Origin: Streptomyces sp. A0958
Lineage (GTDB): Bacteria; Actinomycetota; Actinomycetes; Streptomycetales; Streptomycetaceae
Length of the DNA stretch: 64,000 nt
NCBI RefSeq assembly: GCF_004795035.1
Contig: NZ_SSBK01000004.1
Span: 273,957 to 337,956, forward strand
Reading direction: 5' to 3'
Shown here piece after piece: positions 1 through 10,700 of this stretch (its first letter is position 1; each line of letters opens with the position of its first letter). The position numbers and the translations under genes were made by a program. The notes below the pieces were generated by a model. It was not told the origin of the DNA, ran no database searches, and saw only the letters and a list, made by a program, of their open reading frames with translations.

Positions 1-250
1 CGCGGTGGTCGGTGGTGAGTTCCGCGATCACGTTTCCGCCGTGTCCCATCAGAGAAAACCCTCTCCGCCTGTGTGGTGTCCGTTGTGTGGTGCGAGCCGA
101 AGTCAGCCCACCGTTCCACAGGGGTACCCCCGAACCCCTCCAAAACACGGAGCCACGCCTCACGCTGGGCAGCCTGGCGTAACCGCACCCGCCCAGGTCA
201 CATCTCCCCGCGTACGTGAGAAAACCGACGCAACGGGTACACAGCACCCC

Positions 251-1054
251 ATGGCTCACATCAAACCCCTGGCAGTCGTCACCGGCGCTTCGAGCGGGAT
301 CGGCTTCGAACTGGCACGCCAGCTGGCCGAGCGCGGCTTCGACCTCGTCGTCAACGCCGAGGACCACGACCGTCTGCGCGACGCGGCCCAGCGGCTGCGC
401 GAGGCGGGCGCCCAGGTCGAGGCCGTCCAGGCGGACCTGCGCGGCTACGAGGAAGCCGAACGGTTCTACGCGGCGGTCGCGGCGACCCGGCGGCCGGTCG
501 CCGTGGCGGCGCTGAACGCGGGCGTCGGCCGGGGCGGGGCGTTCCTCGACACCGATCTGGCCGACGAACTGGAGATCGTCGACCTCAACGTGCGGGCCAC
601 CGTGCACCTGGCCAAACGGGTGCTGCGCGACATGGCCTCGCTCGACGCGGGCTACCTGCTCCTCACCTCCTCCATCGCCTCGACCATGCCCGGTTCCTTC
701 CAGGCGGTGTACAACGCGTCCAAGTCCTTCCTGCAGTCCTTCGCGCAGGCCCTGCACAACGAGCTCAAGGACACCGGGATCTCGGTCACCGCCCTGATGC
801 CGGGCCCCACGGAGACGGACTTCTTCCACCGTGCGGACATGGACGACACGAAGATCGGCCGGCAGCCCAAGGACGATCCGGAGGATGTGGCCAGGCAGGG
901 CCTGGACGCGCTCTTCGCGGGCCGGGACAAGGTCGTCGCCGGATCGGTCAAGACGAAGCTCCAGGAGCTGGCCAACAAGGTCCTCCCGGACACCGCCAAG
1001 TCCGAGGCCCACCGCAAGATGGCGGAACCGGGCTCCGGCGAGGACAGCCCTTAG
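251..1054 (+). CDS. short-chain dehydrogenase/reductase (SDR)
   Basis: Classical SDR of 267 aa, an NAD(P)H-dependent oxidoreductase that is probably cytoplasmic; the substrate cannot be told. The start is placed at the ATG just before the first beta strand. The open frame continues upstream, but that extension is Pro/Arg-rich and unlike an SDR. The cofactor motif TGASSGIG lies at residues 11-18, an NAG motif (ALNAGVG) at about 90, the catalytic Ser in LLTSSIAS at about 140, and YNASK supplies the Tyr and Lys. It sits alone, convergent with the TetR gene that follows. No clear Shine-Dalgarno sequence precedes the ATG, so the exact start is the weakest part of the call. Confidence 0.85.
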   Translation: MAHIKPLAVVTGASSGIGFELARQLAERGFDLVVNAEDHDRLRDAAQRLREAGAQVEAVQADLRGYEEAERFYAAVAATRRPVAVAALNAGVGRGGAFLDTDLADELEIVDLNVRATVHLAKRVLRDMASLDAGYLLLTSSIASTMPGSFQAVYNASKSFLQSFAQALHNELKDTGISVTALMPGPTETDFFHRADMDDTKIGRQPKDDPEDVARQGLDALFAGRDKVVAGSVKTKLQELANKVLPDTAKSEAHRKMAEPGSGEDSP

Positions 1055-1082
1055 GGACGCGGGGCGGCGCCTGTGCGGTGGA

Positions 1083-1664
1083 TCAGTGCCGGGCTTCGGC
1101 GTCCGCGGCCACGGCTTGCCTCAGTTCCGTGGTGACGGTCCGGAGACAGGACGGGAAATCGCTCTGTCCCCGGGCGTCGATCCACCGGCCGAACGCGCCC
1201 TGGAAGGCGACCGTGGCGATCCGGGCCACCAGCTCGGCCCTGTCGGCTTGTACGCCGCGCCGGACCAACGCGTCGCGGATGGCCGTGGTGACGGAGGCGA
1301 TCTTGGTGCGCTCGCGTTCCTGGAGCTCCGTGCTGCTGTCGATCAGGGCGCGGCGTTCCGCCGAGTGATCGACGTGGGCGGTGAGCTGGGAGCCGACCCG
1401 GGAAAGGGCGTCGAGGGCCGCGGACAGCGGGGGGGCCGCCTCGTCGGCGTCGAGCAGCGCATCCGATACCGCGACGGGCAGCCGTTCGGAGCCTGCGAAC
1501 AGGACCTCACGCTTGTCGGGGAAGTAGCGGAAGTACGACCGCCGGGTGATCCCGGCGCGCTCGGCGATCTGGGTCACCGTCACGCCGTCGTAACCGTGCT
1601 CCTGGAAGAGCTCCAGCGCGGCCTTCGTGAGGCGCTCCTGCGTACCCGGGTCCCATCTCGCCAT
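1083..1664 (-). CDS. TetR/AcrR-family transcriptional regulator
   Basis: DNA-binding repressor of 193 aa. The N-terminal helix-turn-helix is clear: an AALELFQEHGYDGVTVTQIAERAGI segment followed by a YFRYFPDKREVLF recognition-helix region, residues about 12-58. The C-terminal part is a helical ligand-binding domain of ordinary length; the ligand is unknown. The gene is divergent from the saccharopine-dehydrogenase-like gene, and the 119-bp gap holds a long inverted repeat. Autorepression plus control of that neighbour is therefore the simplest model (inference). Confidence 0.9.
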   Translation of the reverse strand: MARWDPGTQERLTKAALELFQEHGYDGVTVTQIAERAGITRRSYFRYFPDKREVLFAGSERLPVAVSDALLDADEAAPPLSAALDALSRVGSQLTAHVDHSAERRALIDSSTELQERERTKIASVTTAIRDALVRRGVQADRAELVARIATVAFQGAFGRWIDARGQSDFPSCLRTVTTELRQAVAADAEARH

Positions 1665-1682
1665 GGCTCGACCTTAGCAAGC

Positions 1683-1735
1683 GATGTCTCACCGTGTCAT
1701 CGGTGCTAGCCTGAGTGATGACACAGTGAGACATC
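1683..1735. promoter_or_regulatory. 19-bp inverted repeat, probable TetR operator
   Basis: The arms 1683-1701 and 1717-1735 match at 18 of 19 positions and are separated by 15 bp. Each arm contains a smaller dyad around CAC-N-GTG, so the site could hold two TetR dimers. It lies between the divergent TetR gene and the 1784-2869 gene, where it would cover both promoters. The palindrome is seen directly; the assignment to this TetR is inferred from position. Confidence 0.75.
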
Positions 1736-1783
1736 ATGGTCGGCTCGGGACGCATGCCGCCCGGACCGAAGGAAGGAGTCCCC

Positions 1784-2869
1784 ATGAAGCCGGACACTCG
1801 GAGCGACGAGGTGTGGATTCTGGGAGCCACGGGCCGGATCGGCCGCGCGGTCGCCGCCCGCCTGGTGGCCGCGGGAGTCGATCCGGTCCTGGTCGGGCGG
1901 GACCGTGAGCGCCTGCGCGAAGCCGCGGCGGCCCTCGGCCGGGACGGCGGACCGAGGATCGTCCAGGCCGATACGGCGGAGCGCATCGGCGACCGGATCG
2001 GCGAGGAGCGGCCCGGGGTGGTCGTCAACACGATCGGCGACTACGCCGCGACGGCCGCCTCGATCGCCCGCGCCTGCATGCCGGGAGGCCACTACCTGGA
2101 CCTCGCCGCCGACCTGGCCGCCGTCCCCCGGCTGCTCGGCCTGCACCAGGACGCGACGGTCGCGGGCAGCACGCTGGTGACCGGCGCGGGCTTCGGCGTC
2201 CTGGCGACCGAGGCCGTGGTGGTGAAACTGTGCGAGGACCGGCCCGCCCCGCGCGAGGTGCGCGTCGACGCGCTCGCTTCGGTGGCCATGGAAGCCGGGG
2301 TCGTCGGTGCCGCCTTCGCGACCACCTCCGTCGATGTGCTGACCACCGGCGGGCGCCGCTACCGTGAGGGCCGGCTGGTCAGGACCCGGCTCGGCGCCGG
2401 CCCGGTCACGCTCACCCTTCCGGACGGACAGACGGTGAAGTCCGCCGGCGTTCCCTCGGGCGAGCTGCTGGCCGCCCAGCGGGCCAGCGGGGCGCCTTCG
2501 GTCACCGTGACCTCCGCCCTCGCCCCCACCTCTCCCGCCGTGCGGGGCGCGCTTCCCGTGCTCGGGGCCCTCCTGTCCATCCCCGCCCTGCGGCGTCTCG
2601 CCGTCGCCCGGATGGCCGGGATGCGGATGAAGGCCGCCCCGATGCCCCGGCGGCACTCCTGGGGACACGCCGTCGTCACCTGGCCCGACGGCACCAGCCG
2701 TGAAGGCTGGCTGCGCGCCGGTGACGGCATGGACTACACGGCCGATGTCGCCGTCGAGATCGCCGTGCGGCTGGCACGGGGTGAGGGCCGGCCCGGTGCC
2801 TACACGCCGGCCGCCGCGTTCGGCCCGGACCTCGCCACCGCGGCCGGCGGCGACTTCATCCTCGACTGA
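1784..2869 (+). CDS. saccharopine dehydrogenase-like NAD(P)-binding protein
   Basis: Protein of 361 aa with an N-terminal Rossmann fold: WILGATGRIGRAVAARL at residues 9-25 gives the dinucleotide-binding glycine pattern, followed by VLVGRDRERL. The layout (N-terminal Rossmann domain, then a longer alpha/beta domain) matches saccharopine-dehydrogenase-like or trans-acting enoyl reductase-like proteins; the substrate is unknown. The start is the ATG at 1784, preceded by a strong GGAAGGAG at 1771-1778. It is probably controlled by the divergent TetR gene through the 1683-1735 palindrome. It could serve in detoxification or lipid metabolism, but nothing in the sequence decides this. Confidence 0.75.
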   Translation: MKPDTRSDEVWILGATGRIGRAVAARLVAAGVDPVLVGRDRERLREAAAALGRDGGPRIVQADTAERIGDRIGEERPGVVVNTIGDYAATAASIARACMPGGHYLDLAADLAAVPRLLGLHQDATVAGSTLVTGAGFGVLATEAVVVKLCEDRPAPREVRVDALASVAMEAGVVGAAFATTSVDVLTTGGRRYREGRLVRTRLGAGPVTLTLPDGQTVKSAGVPSGELLAAQRASGAPSVTVTSALAPTSPAVRGALPVLGALLSIPALRRLAVARMAGMRMKAAPMPRRHSWGHAVVTWPDGTSREGWLRAGDGMDYTADVAVEIAVRLARGEGRPGAYTPAAAFGPDLATAAGGDFILD

Positions 2870-2943
2870 AGCTCCAGCCAAGGGTGAGGCTGAGGTAGAG
2901 GGGGAGGTCCCTCGCGGGCGTCCGGCCGTCCGGCCGGCGCCGT

Positions 2944-2966
2944 GGGCCGGGCTGCGTGCCCGGCCC
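2944..2966. terminator. hairpin terminator between convergent genes
   Basis: Perfect 9-bp GC-rich arms (2944-2952 and 2958-2966) enclose a 5-nt loop, followed by a T-rich run (cttgttctcttg). The position between the convergent 1784-2869 and 2981-3595 genes fits a terminator serving the plus-strand gene or both. Confidence 0.6.
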
Positions 2967-2980
2967 CTTGTTCTCTTGTC

Positions 2981-3595
2981 TCAGCCCTCAACGCCTTGCA
3001 GGCCGCCGAGCGGCCACGCCTCGATATCGCGGTAACGGATCTGCCCCTGGCCGCGCCCCGCGTTGCTGCCGACCAGGTGCAGTCGCTCGGCGGGCCAGGC
3101 GTGGCCGCGGAACCCGTCGAGCCGCGCGGCGATCTCCGCGGCCGATGTGTGGTCGCCCCGGCGGACCCGGGCCAGGGTCAGGTGGGGGCGCAGCGGCCGG
3201 TCCTCCAGGGGGACGCCGCAGTCCTTGACCACGGTTCTGACGTCGGCGGCGAGCAGATGCAACGCGTCGAGGTCTCCGGCGATCCCGCTCCACGCCACCC
3301 GCTCGTCGAACGTCCCGCCGCCGTGCAGCGACAGGCGGGGAGGGCGGTGGGACGCCGCGAGGTCCGCGAGCGGCGGGCGGAGCAAGGGAACGGTCCCCGT
3401 CGCAAGTTCGCCCAGGAACGCCAGGGTGATGTGCCAGTCCTCGACGCGGTTCCACCGCACGTGGGGGTGCGTGTCGTACGCGGGGCGCAATTCCTGGGTG
3501 AGCTCTTCCTTCGCCGTGTCGGGCGGGGCGAGGGCGATGAACACGCGAACGGTCGCGGGCGGGTTCTGTTCGTTCACACGGCATTCGTATCGCAC
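2981..3595 (-). CDS. thpR: RNA 2',3'-cyclic phosphodiesterase (2H family)
   Basis: Protein of about 204 aa belonging to the 2H phosphoesterases (ThpR/LigT), which hydrolyse 2',3'-cyclic phosphate ends of RNA to 2'-phosphates. Both signature motifs are present: HITL in EDWHITLAFLG at about residue 55 and HLTL in RPHLTLARV at about residue 142; these give the two catalytic His-x-Thr pairs. The N-terminal RVFIALAPPD strand is typical. A GTG at 3595 starts the frame; a second in-frame GTG at 3577 would give MNEQNPP and is equally possible. It stands alone and convergent to the preceding gene. Confidence 0.85.
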   Translation of the reverse strand: MRYECRVNEQNPPATVRVFIALAPPDTAKEELTQELRPAYDTHPHVRWNRVEDWHITLAFLGELATGTVPLLRPPLADLAASHRPPRLSLHGGGTFDERVAWSGIAGDLDALHLLAADVRTVVKDCGVPLEDRPLRPHLTLARVRRGDHTSAAEIAARLDGFRGHAWPAERLHLVGSNAGRGQGQIRYRDIEAWPLGGLQGVEG

Positions 3596-4149
3596 GCGCG
3601 CCGGGCCGCCTCCGCCGGCCAGACGGCAACAACCAAGGCGATGTTACGCACGGTGATGAAGATGGCCATGGATTCGAGGCGGGGCGCGCACCCGGCGCAC
3701 GGGAGCGCGATGCGATCGGCGCGCGCCCAAGGGCGTGGGGGCGTACGCCGGCGGTTATCCGGATTTACGCGGGTCGTATTCAGCGAAACGTGAACAATCG
3801 GGACACGGCGTGGCTGGATATTTCCGCAGAAGCGGACCTGGCATATGTCCCGGGCCGGCCTTCGTGCATGTCGCAGCCGTGCGGGCCCGTAAGTAATGGG
3901 CTGAATTTGTCTCTTTGGCCGTCGAGGGTCCTCTATGGTGATTGGCGTGAACGGGCGAAGCCGGGAAGCCCGGTTCGACCATCGGCGTGACGCCGGTATC
4001 CCGAGACGTAACGTATCTCCGCCCACGTGGCCGAGGTCGTGGCGGAAGGGGTGGGCGGCTCGGCGGTGGACTGCGGTAAATCCGTGCGGCGGGCCCGTAT
4101 CTGTCTGAAGAACATGTCGTGGCATGTGTGAAACAAGTGGGGGACGGTC
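3596..4149. other. non-coding region upstream of the NRPS locus
   Basis: This 554-nt gap contains only short open frames with no recognisable protein. Its composition is lower in GC than the flanks (for example around 3785-3925), as is usual for promoter regions. It must hold the promoter of mbtH and perhaps of the whole peptide locus. I cannot assign -10/-35 boxes with confidence. Confidence 0.5.
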
Positions 4150-4368
4150 GTGGCCAATCCTTTCGATGACGAGTCGGGGCGGTTCGTGACGCTGGTGAAT
4201 GGCGAGGGTCAGTACTCGCTGTGGCCCGCGCACATCGAGATCCCGGGCGGCTGGAGCGTCGGCGGCCCGGAAGGATCGCGGCAGGAGTGTCTCGACGCGA
4301 TCGAGGCCGCGTGGACCGACATGCGGCCCGCCGGCCTGGTGCGGGCCATGGAGGTCGACGCCGGGTAG
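4150..4368 (+). CDS. mbtH: MbtH-family NRPS accessory protein
   Basis: Protein of 72 aa with the MbtH pattern: it opens MANPFDDESGRF, continues LVNGEGQYSLWP, then IPGGWSVGG and a C-terminal WTDMRP motif. MbtH proteins bind adenylation domains and are needed for their solubility or activity. The start is a GTG with a GGGGGA ribosome-binding site about 7 nt upstream. It lies 400 bp before the giant NRPS gene in the same direction and is almost certainly its partner. The region between carries a large inverted repeat, so the two may not be read at equal levels. Confidence 0.97.
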   Translation: MANPFDDESGRFVTLVNGEGQYSLWPAHIEIPGGWSVGGPEGSRQECLDAIEAAWTDMRPAGLVRAMEVDAG

Positions 4369-4423
4369 GGCGGGCTCAGGGGCTGTCGAGGGTCCGCAGA
4401 CCACCCGGCCCGGGTCGGTCTCG

Positions 4424-4486
4424 CTACTCTCGCCTGATCCGATCGATAGTGCTCTCATCCGAGCAGAATCGATCAGGCGGGAGTAG
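4424..4486. promoter_or_regulatory. 16-bp inverted repeat between mbtH and the NRPS gene
   Basis: Arms 4424-4439 and 4471-4486 match at 15 of 16 positions (GATCAGGCGGGAGTAG and its complement) and are separated by 31 nt that contains a small gctc/gagc hairpin. No T-run follows, so it is a weak candidate for an intrinsic terminator or attenuator of mbtH. It could instead be an operator for the NRPS promoter downstream. The remaining 4487-4768 holds no gene and has the lower GC of a promoter or leader. Confidence 0.5.
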
Positions 4487-4768
4487 TGATCGGTCGCACC
4501 TCGACCGAAAATGTTCACGCCGCCTTCATGCGGCTTTATCGAATCATTGATGGACTGCCCAAGGGCATGTCCGCAATGCGCGAAGACAGTGGAGTTCCCT
4601 TCCGAACACCGGAACCGGTAGGTGCTCCGTCGGCGCCCGATGCCATGGGCGGCGATGTCTCTCTTCGCTTTCACCCGCCCGTTGTCGGCGAAGGACGCCA
4701 CACCGGCATGGTCGGCTTCGTCCTGCCCTCTTCCCCCCCGAAAACTCTCCCCAAAGGTGTGTCCCGGC

Positions 4769-7700
4769 ATGCGCGAAAACGGCTCTGCCTCCTCGGAATC
4801 GGTTACCGAAGAGTTCTTCGGGACGACCATCGCCCAACGAGGCGTCTGGTACGGGCAACTGGTCGACCCCGACAGCCCGAAATACAACATCGGTGAATGC
4901 TTCGAGATCCGGGGCGACCTCGACGAGACGGTATTCGCCGCAGCGGTCGACCGGGCGGCCGACCTGTGCGACAGCCTGAACCTGGAGTTCGTCACGGAGG
5001 GCGACACCGTCCGCCAGCGCGTTGTCCACCGCCCCCAGGCCGGCGCCGGCCGGCTCCGTACCGTAGACCTGTCCCGCGCCGCCGACCCCGCCGCCGAGGT
5101 CGAACGCTATCTGGCCGAGGACATGGCATCCGCCGACACACTCCACCGCCCGCAGCACCACTTCGCGCTGCTGCGCGCCGGCAGCCGGCTGCACTACTGG
5201 TACGTGCGCTTCCACCACATAGCCGTCGACGGTCTCGGCGGAGCCGTCTTCACCCGCACCGTCGCCGACCTCTACGGGCGCGCGGTCCGGGGCGAAGACG
5301 TCGCCGAGGTCACCCTGCCCGCCGCACCCCTGCGCGAGCTCGTCGCCGACGAGGCGGCCTACCGCGACTCCGAGCGCTACGAGGCCGACCGCGCCTACTG
5401 GACCGGCAAGTTCGCCGACCTGGCACCCGGCAGCGCCGCGAACACCGCCGGGACCGGCGACGAGGCGCACAGCGGCAGAACGCTCATCCGCCGGCGCACC
5501 GACGCCCCCGCGACGGACGGCCCCGAAGGAGCGGACGTACGGCTGCACACCGGCGAGACACTGCCCGTCGGCGTCCTCGACGGCCTGCGCCGGCTCGCCT
5601 CCGCCCACCGCACCACCTGGAGCGCGGTCATGGTGAGCGCGGTCGCCGCCTACACCGCCAGGGTCACCGGAACCCGCGACGTCACCGTGGGCCTGGCCTC
5701 CAACGGCCGGCACGGCGGACTGCGGCACATCGTCGGCATGACCTCCAACATCCTGCCGCTGCGCCTGACCCTCACCACCGACATGACCGTCGGCGCACTC
5801 GTCCGCGAGGTCGCCGACGAGATGCGCGGCGCCCTGCGCCACCGCCGCTTCTCACGCGAACAACTCGCCCGGGAACTCAGCATGAACGACGACGCGAGCC
5901 GCCTCACCGGCGTCGTCGTCAACATCATGGGCTACGACTACGACCTCGACTTCGCCGGTGTCCCGGGCCCCTCCCGGGTCCTGTCCATCGGCCCGGTGGA
6001 CGACGTGTCCCTCTTCGTCTCCGAACGGGCCGAGGGGAAGGGCCCGCTGATCGGGTTCGACGCCAATCCCGGGCTCTACCGCCCCGAGGACGTACAGCTG
6101 CACGAGCGGGCCGTGGTCTCCTTCGTGTCGGCCCTGGCCGATGCCGACCCCGGCCTTCCCCTGCGTGACCTGCCGCTCCTGGACGAGACCGCCGCCCGGG
6201 CGCTGCACGCGCGGGGACAAGGCGCCGCCCTGCCCGCACAGACCGTCGACACGGCCCTGCCGCAGGCGTTCCGCGCGCAGGCGCGCCGGACACCGGACGC
6301 CCCGGCCGTGGTGGACGGCACCCTCACCCTCTCTTACCGGCAGCTGGACCGCGCCGCCGACGACCTCGCGAGCGCCCTGACCGGCTGGGGCCTCGGGGCC
6401 GAGGGCGGAGTCGGCGTCCTACTGGGGCGTTCGGCCGCCGTGCTGACCGCCACCCTCGGCGCGGTCGCCGCCGGCGCGGCCTACGTGCCGATGGACGCCG
6501 CCTGGCCCGCCGAACGGCTCGACCGCGTCGCGGAGGCGGCCCGCGTCCGCGCCCTGATCGCCGACGAGACGACCGCCCGCTCGCCCTGGGCGCGGGAGGC
6601 GGCCGCCGCCGGCCTGCCGCTCCTCGTCGTGGACGCGCGCGGCCGTGTGCTGCACGGAGCCCCGCCCCGGCCGGGACCGCTGCCCCGGGTCGGCAGACCC
6701 GACCGGCTCGCGTACGTCATGTTCACCTCCGGCTCCACCGGCCTGCCCAAGGGAGTCGGCGTCACCCACGCCGACATCCTCGCGCTGGCCGCCGACCGCA
6801 CCTGGACCGACGGCGTGTCCGACGCGGTGCTGCTGCACTCCGCGTACGTCTTCGACGCGTCCACCTTCGAGATGTGGGTACCGCTCCTCAACGGCGGCCG
6901 CGTGGTCGTCGCACCCGCCGGAGTCCTGGAGGCGCGGGTCCTCCACGACATGGTGGACACGTACGGTGTCACCGCGCTGTTCCTGACGACGGCCCTGTTC
7001 AACGTGATGGCCGAGGCGGACCCGGCGGTCTTCTCCGGGCTGCGCCTGGTCGCCGCCGGCGGGGAGGCCGCGACCCCCGACCTGATGCAGCGGGCCGCCG
7101 CCGCCTCGCCCCGCACCGTCGTCCTGCATGTGTACGGCCCCACCGAAACCACCACCTTCGCCGCCCGCCACCCCGTCACCGCCGACAGCACCGGTGTGCC
7201 GCCCATCGGCCGCGCGCTGGACGGCATGGGCCTCTACGTCCTGGACGACGCCCTCGCCATGGTGCCGCCCGGTGTCGTGGGGGAGCTGTACGTGAGCGGC
7301 CACGGTGTCGCCCGCGGCTACCAGGGCCGGGCTGCGCTGACCGCGGCCCGCTTCGTCGCCGACCCGTACGGCGTGCCCGGCGGACGGATGTACCGCACCG
7401 GCGACCTGGTGCGTTGGACCGCCGGGGGCGACATCGAGTACGTGGGGCGGGCGGACGGCCAGATCAAGCTCCGCGGCTTCCGCATCGAACCCGCGGAGAC
7501 CGAGCACGTCCTGCTCACCGACCCCGACGTGCACGGTGCCTGCGTCGTCGTCCGCGAGGACACACCCGGTGACCGCCGGCTCGTCGCCTACGTGGTGCCC
7601 GCCCCCGGCGCCCGCCCGGATGCCGCCGCCCTGGCCCGCCGGGTCGGCCGCGCGCTGCCGGCGTACATGGTGCCCTCCGCGTTCGTGGCACTCGACGCCC

Positions 7701-10700
7701 TGCCCCTGAACCCCAACGGGAAGGTCGACCGCCGCGCCCTGCCCGCGCCCCGTACCGCCACCGGCGCGGGCCGGGCCCCGCGCACCGCGTACGAGGAGGT
7801 CCTCGCCGGGCTGTTCGCCGATGTCCTCGGCGTGCACGCGGTGGGCGTCGACGACAGCTTCTTCGCCCTGGGCGGCCACTCGCTGCTCGCCGCCCGCCTC
7901 ACCGGCCGGGTGCGGGCGGCCCTGGGCGCCGAACTCGCCCTCGGCACGATCTTCGACCACCCCACGGTCGCCTCCCTCGCCGCAGTCCTGGACACCACCG
8001 GCGCGGCCCGGCCCGCCCTCGCACCGCAGCCGAGACCCGACGTACTCCCGCTGTCCTTCGCGCAACAGCGCCTCTGGTTCCTCAACCGGGCCGAGGGCCC
8101 CGGCGACACGTACAACGTGCCGCTCGTCCTCGAACTCGAAGGCCCCGTGGACGCCGACGCGTTGCGCGGCGCCCTGGCCGACGTGGTCGCCCGGCACGAG
8201 AGTCTGCGCACCGTCTTCGCCGAACACGACGGCGTCGCCCACCAGCACATCATCGACGCGGACTTTGCCGCCTCGCTCGTTCCCCTCCCCGTCGAACACC
8301 CTCCGGCCGAGGAGACGGCCGACGCCTGGGCGCGGGAAGAGGTACGCCGCCTGAGCACCGCCCCCTTCGACCTCACCGAGGACGCCGCCGTCCGCGCCCA
8401 CCTGCTCCGCCTGGGACCGGCCCGGCACATCCTGGTCCTCGTCCTGCACCACATCGTCGCCGACGGCTGGTCCCTCGCCCCGCTCAGCCGTGACCTCTCG
8501 GCCGCCTACCGGGCCAGGAGCGAGGGCACGGGCACGCCCGACTGGGCGCCGCTGCGCGTGCAGTACGCCGACTACACCCTCTGGCAGCGCCGGCTGCTCG
8601 GCGACGAAGGGGCGGCGGACAGCCTGGCGGCCAGCCAACTCGCCTTCTGGCAGGAGGCGTTGCGCTCCATCCCCGACCTGCTCGGCCTGCCGCTGGACCG
8701 GCCCCGCCCGGCCGTGCCCAGCCACCGGGGCGCCTCCGTCCCCTTCGAGCTGCCCGCCCCCGCGCACGCCGCGCTCGTCCGGCTCGCGCGCGACGCAGGC
8801 TGCACCCCGTTCATGGTGCTTCAGGCAGCCCTCGCCGTGACGCTCAGCGCCCATGGCGCGGGCACCGACATCCCGCTCGGCACGGCGGTGGCCGGGCGCA
8901 CCGACGAGGCCCTGGACGACCTGGTCGGCTTCTTCGTCAACACCGTCGTCCTGCGCACGGACCTCTCCGGCGATCCGACGTTCCGCGAACTGCTCGACCG
9001 CGTCAAGCAGTTCGACATCGCAGCCCTCGGCCACAGCGACCTGCCCTTCGAGCGGATCGTGGAGGCCGTCAACCCGGAGCGGTCCGGCGACCACCACCCC
9101 CTCTTCCAGACGATGCTGGTCCTCCAGAACCAGGAGCGGGCCGAGCCGGACCTGCCCGGCGTCACCGTCCACGACCGGTCCCGGCACCGCGGAGGCAGCA
9201 AGTTCGACCTGACCTTCTCACTGACCGAAACCACCGGAACCACCCGAACCACCGAGCCCACTGGAACCACGGAGCCCACCGGAACCTCCGAATCCGCAGA
9301 AACCGCCGGGGGCGACGAGAGGACCGCGAGCCTCGAAGCCCGGGGCATCGGCGGCTACCTGGAGTACGCCACCGACCTCTTCGACGCCGAGACCGCCCGC
9401 GCCCTGTGCGCACGCTTCGCGCGCGTCCTCACCCTGGCCGCGGCCGACCCCGGCCGCGCCGTCAGCACCCTGGACCCGCTCACCCCCGACGAGCGCGACG
9501 ACCTCCTCGCCCAGGGACGCGGCGCGCTCGGTCCGCTCCCGGCGCAGACCGCCCCCGAGGCGGTACGGGAACAGGCCCGGCGCACGCCCGGCGCCGTCGC
9601 CGTGCGTGACGCGCACACCCACCTCACCTACGCCGAACTCGACGCCCGGGCCGACGCCCTCGCCCAGGTGCTGCGCGAGCGCGGCGCGGGCCGCGAGACC
9701 AGGGTCGCCATCGCCGCGCCGCCCTCCACGCACACCGTGGTCGCGATGCTGGCCGTGCTGCGGGCCGGCGCCGCCTACCTGCCGGTCGACCCGCAGTACC
9801 CGCACGCCCGCATCCGCCACATGCTGGACGACGCCCGTCCCGTCCTGCTCCTCACCACCGAGGACGTGCACGCGGACCTGCCCGCCCACGACATCCCGTG
9901 GCTCGCCCTCGACGACCCGGCGCCGCAGGCCGCGCACCCCGCCGCGCCGCTCCCGGACGCACCGCACCCGGCGGACCCCGCCTACGTCATCCACACCTCC
10001 GGGTCCACCGGCCGCCCCAAGGGTGTCGTCGTGCCGCACGCCGCCCTGGCCAACCACATGGCCTGGATGGCACGGCACCTGGCGATCACCCCGGAGGACC
10101 GCGTCCTCGCCCGCACCTCCACCAGCTTCGACGCGTCCGTGTGGGAGCTCTGGCTGCCCCTGATGAACGGCGCCGAAGTGTGCGTGCTGCCGTCCGGGGC
10201 CAACACGGAACCCGGCACACTGGTCTCCTGGATGAGCCGGTTCGGCGTGACCGTCGCCCAGTTCGTACCCTCCCACCTGAGCCTCGTCCTGTCCGAGGCG
10301 GCCCACGCCGCGCCCCTCCCTGGGCTGCGCGCCGTCCTGTGCGGCGGCGAACCGCTGCCGCGCGCCCTCGCGGAGGAGACGGCCACGCTGTGGGGGGCGG
10401 AGGTGCACAACCTCTACGGCCCGACCGAGGCCGCCATCGACGCGAGTGCCCACCGCGTCCCCGCCACCGCGGCAGGCGCCGCCACCCCGCACGACACGGT
10501 GCCCATCGGCCGCCCCGTCGACACCATGCGCGCCTACGTCCTGGACGACCGGCTGCGGCCCGTACCGCCCGGGGTCACCGGTGAGCTGTACCTCTCGGGC
10601 CCCAACCTCGCCCGTGGCTACCTGAACCGGCCCGGCCCGACCGCCACACGCTTCGTCGCCGACCCGTTCGACGGCACCGGCGCCCGCATGTACCGCACGG

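Noticed and set aside
5..250. 82-codon N-terminal extension of the first SDR
   Set aside because: It is Pro/Arg/His-rich and unlike SDRs, which begin a few residues before TGxxxGIG.
4622..4768. 49-codon upstream extension of the first NRPS
   Set aside because: The extension has no similarity to a condensation domain and no ribosome-binding site; the ATG at 4769 sits just before the family N-terminus.
3574..5007. 477-codon minus-strand frame across mbtH and the NRPS promoter
   Set aside because: It runs antisense to mbtH and the C1 domain, has no recognisable domain, and covers a region with promoter-like composition.
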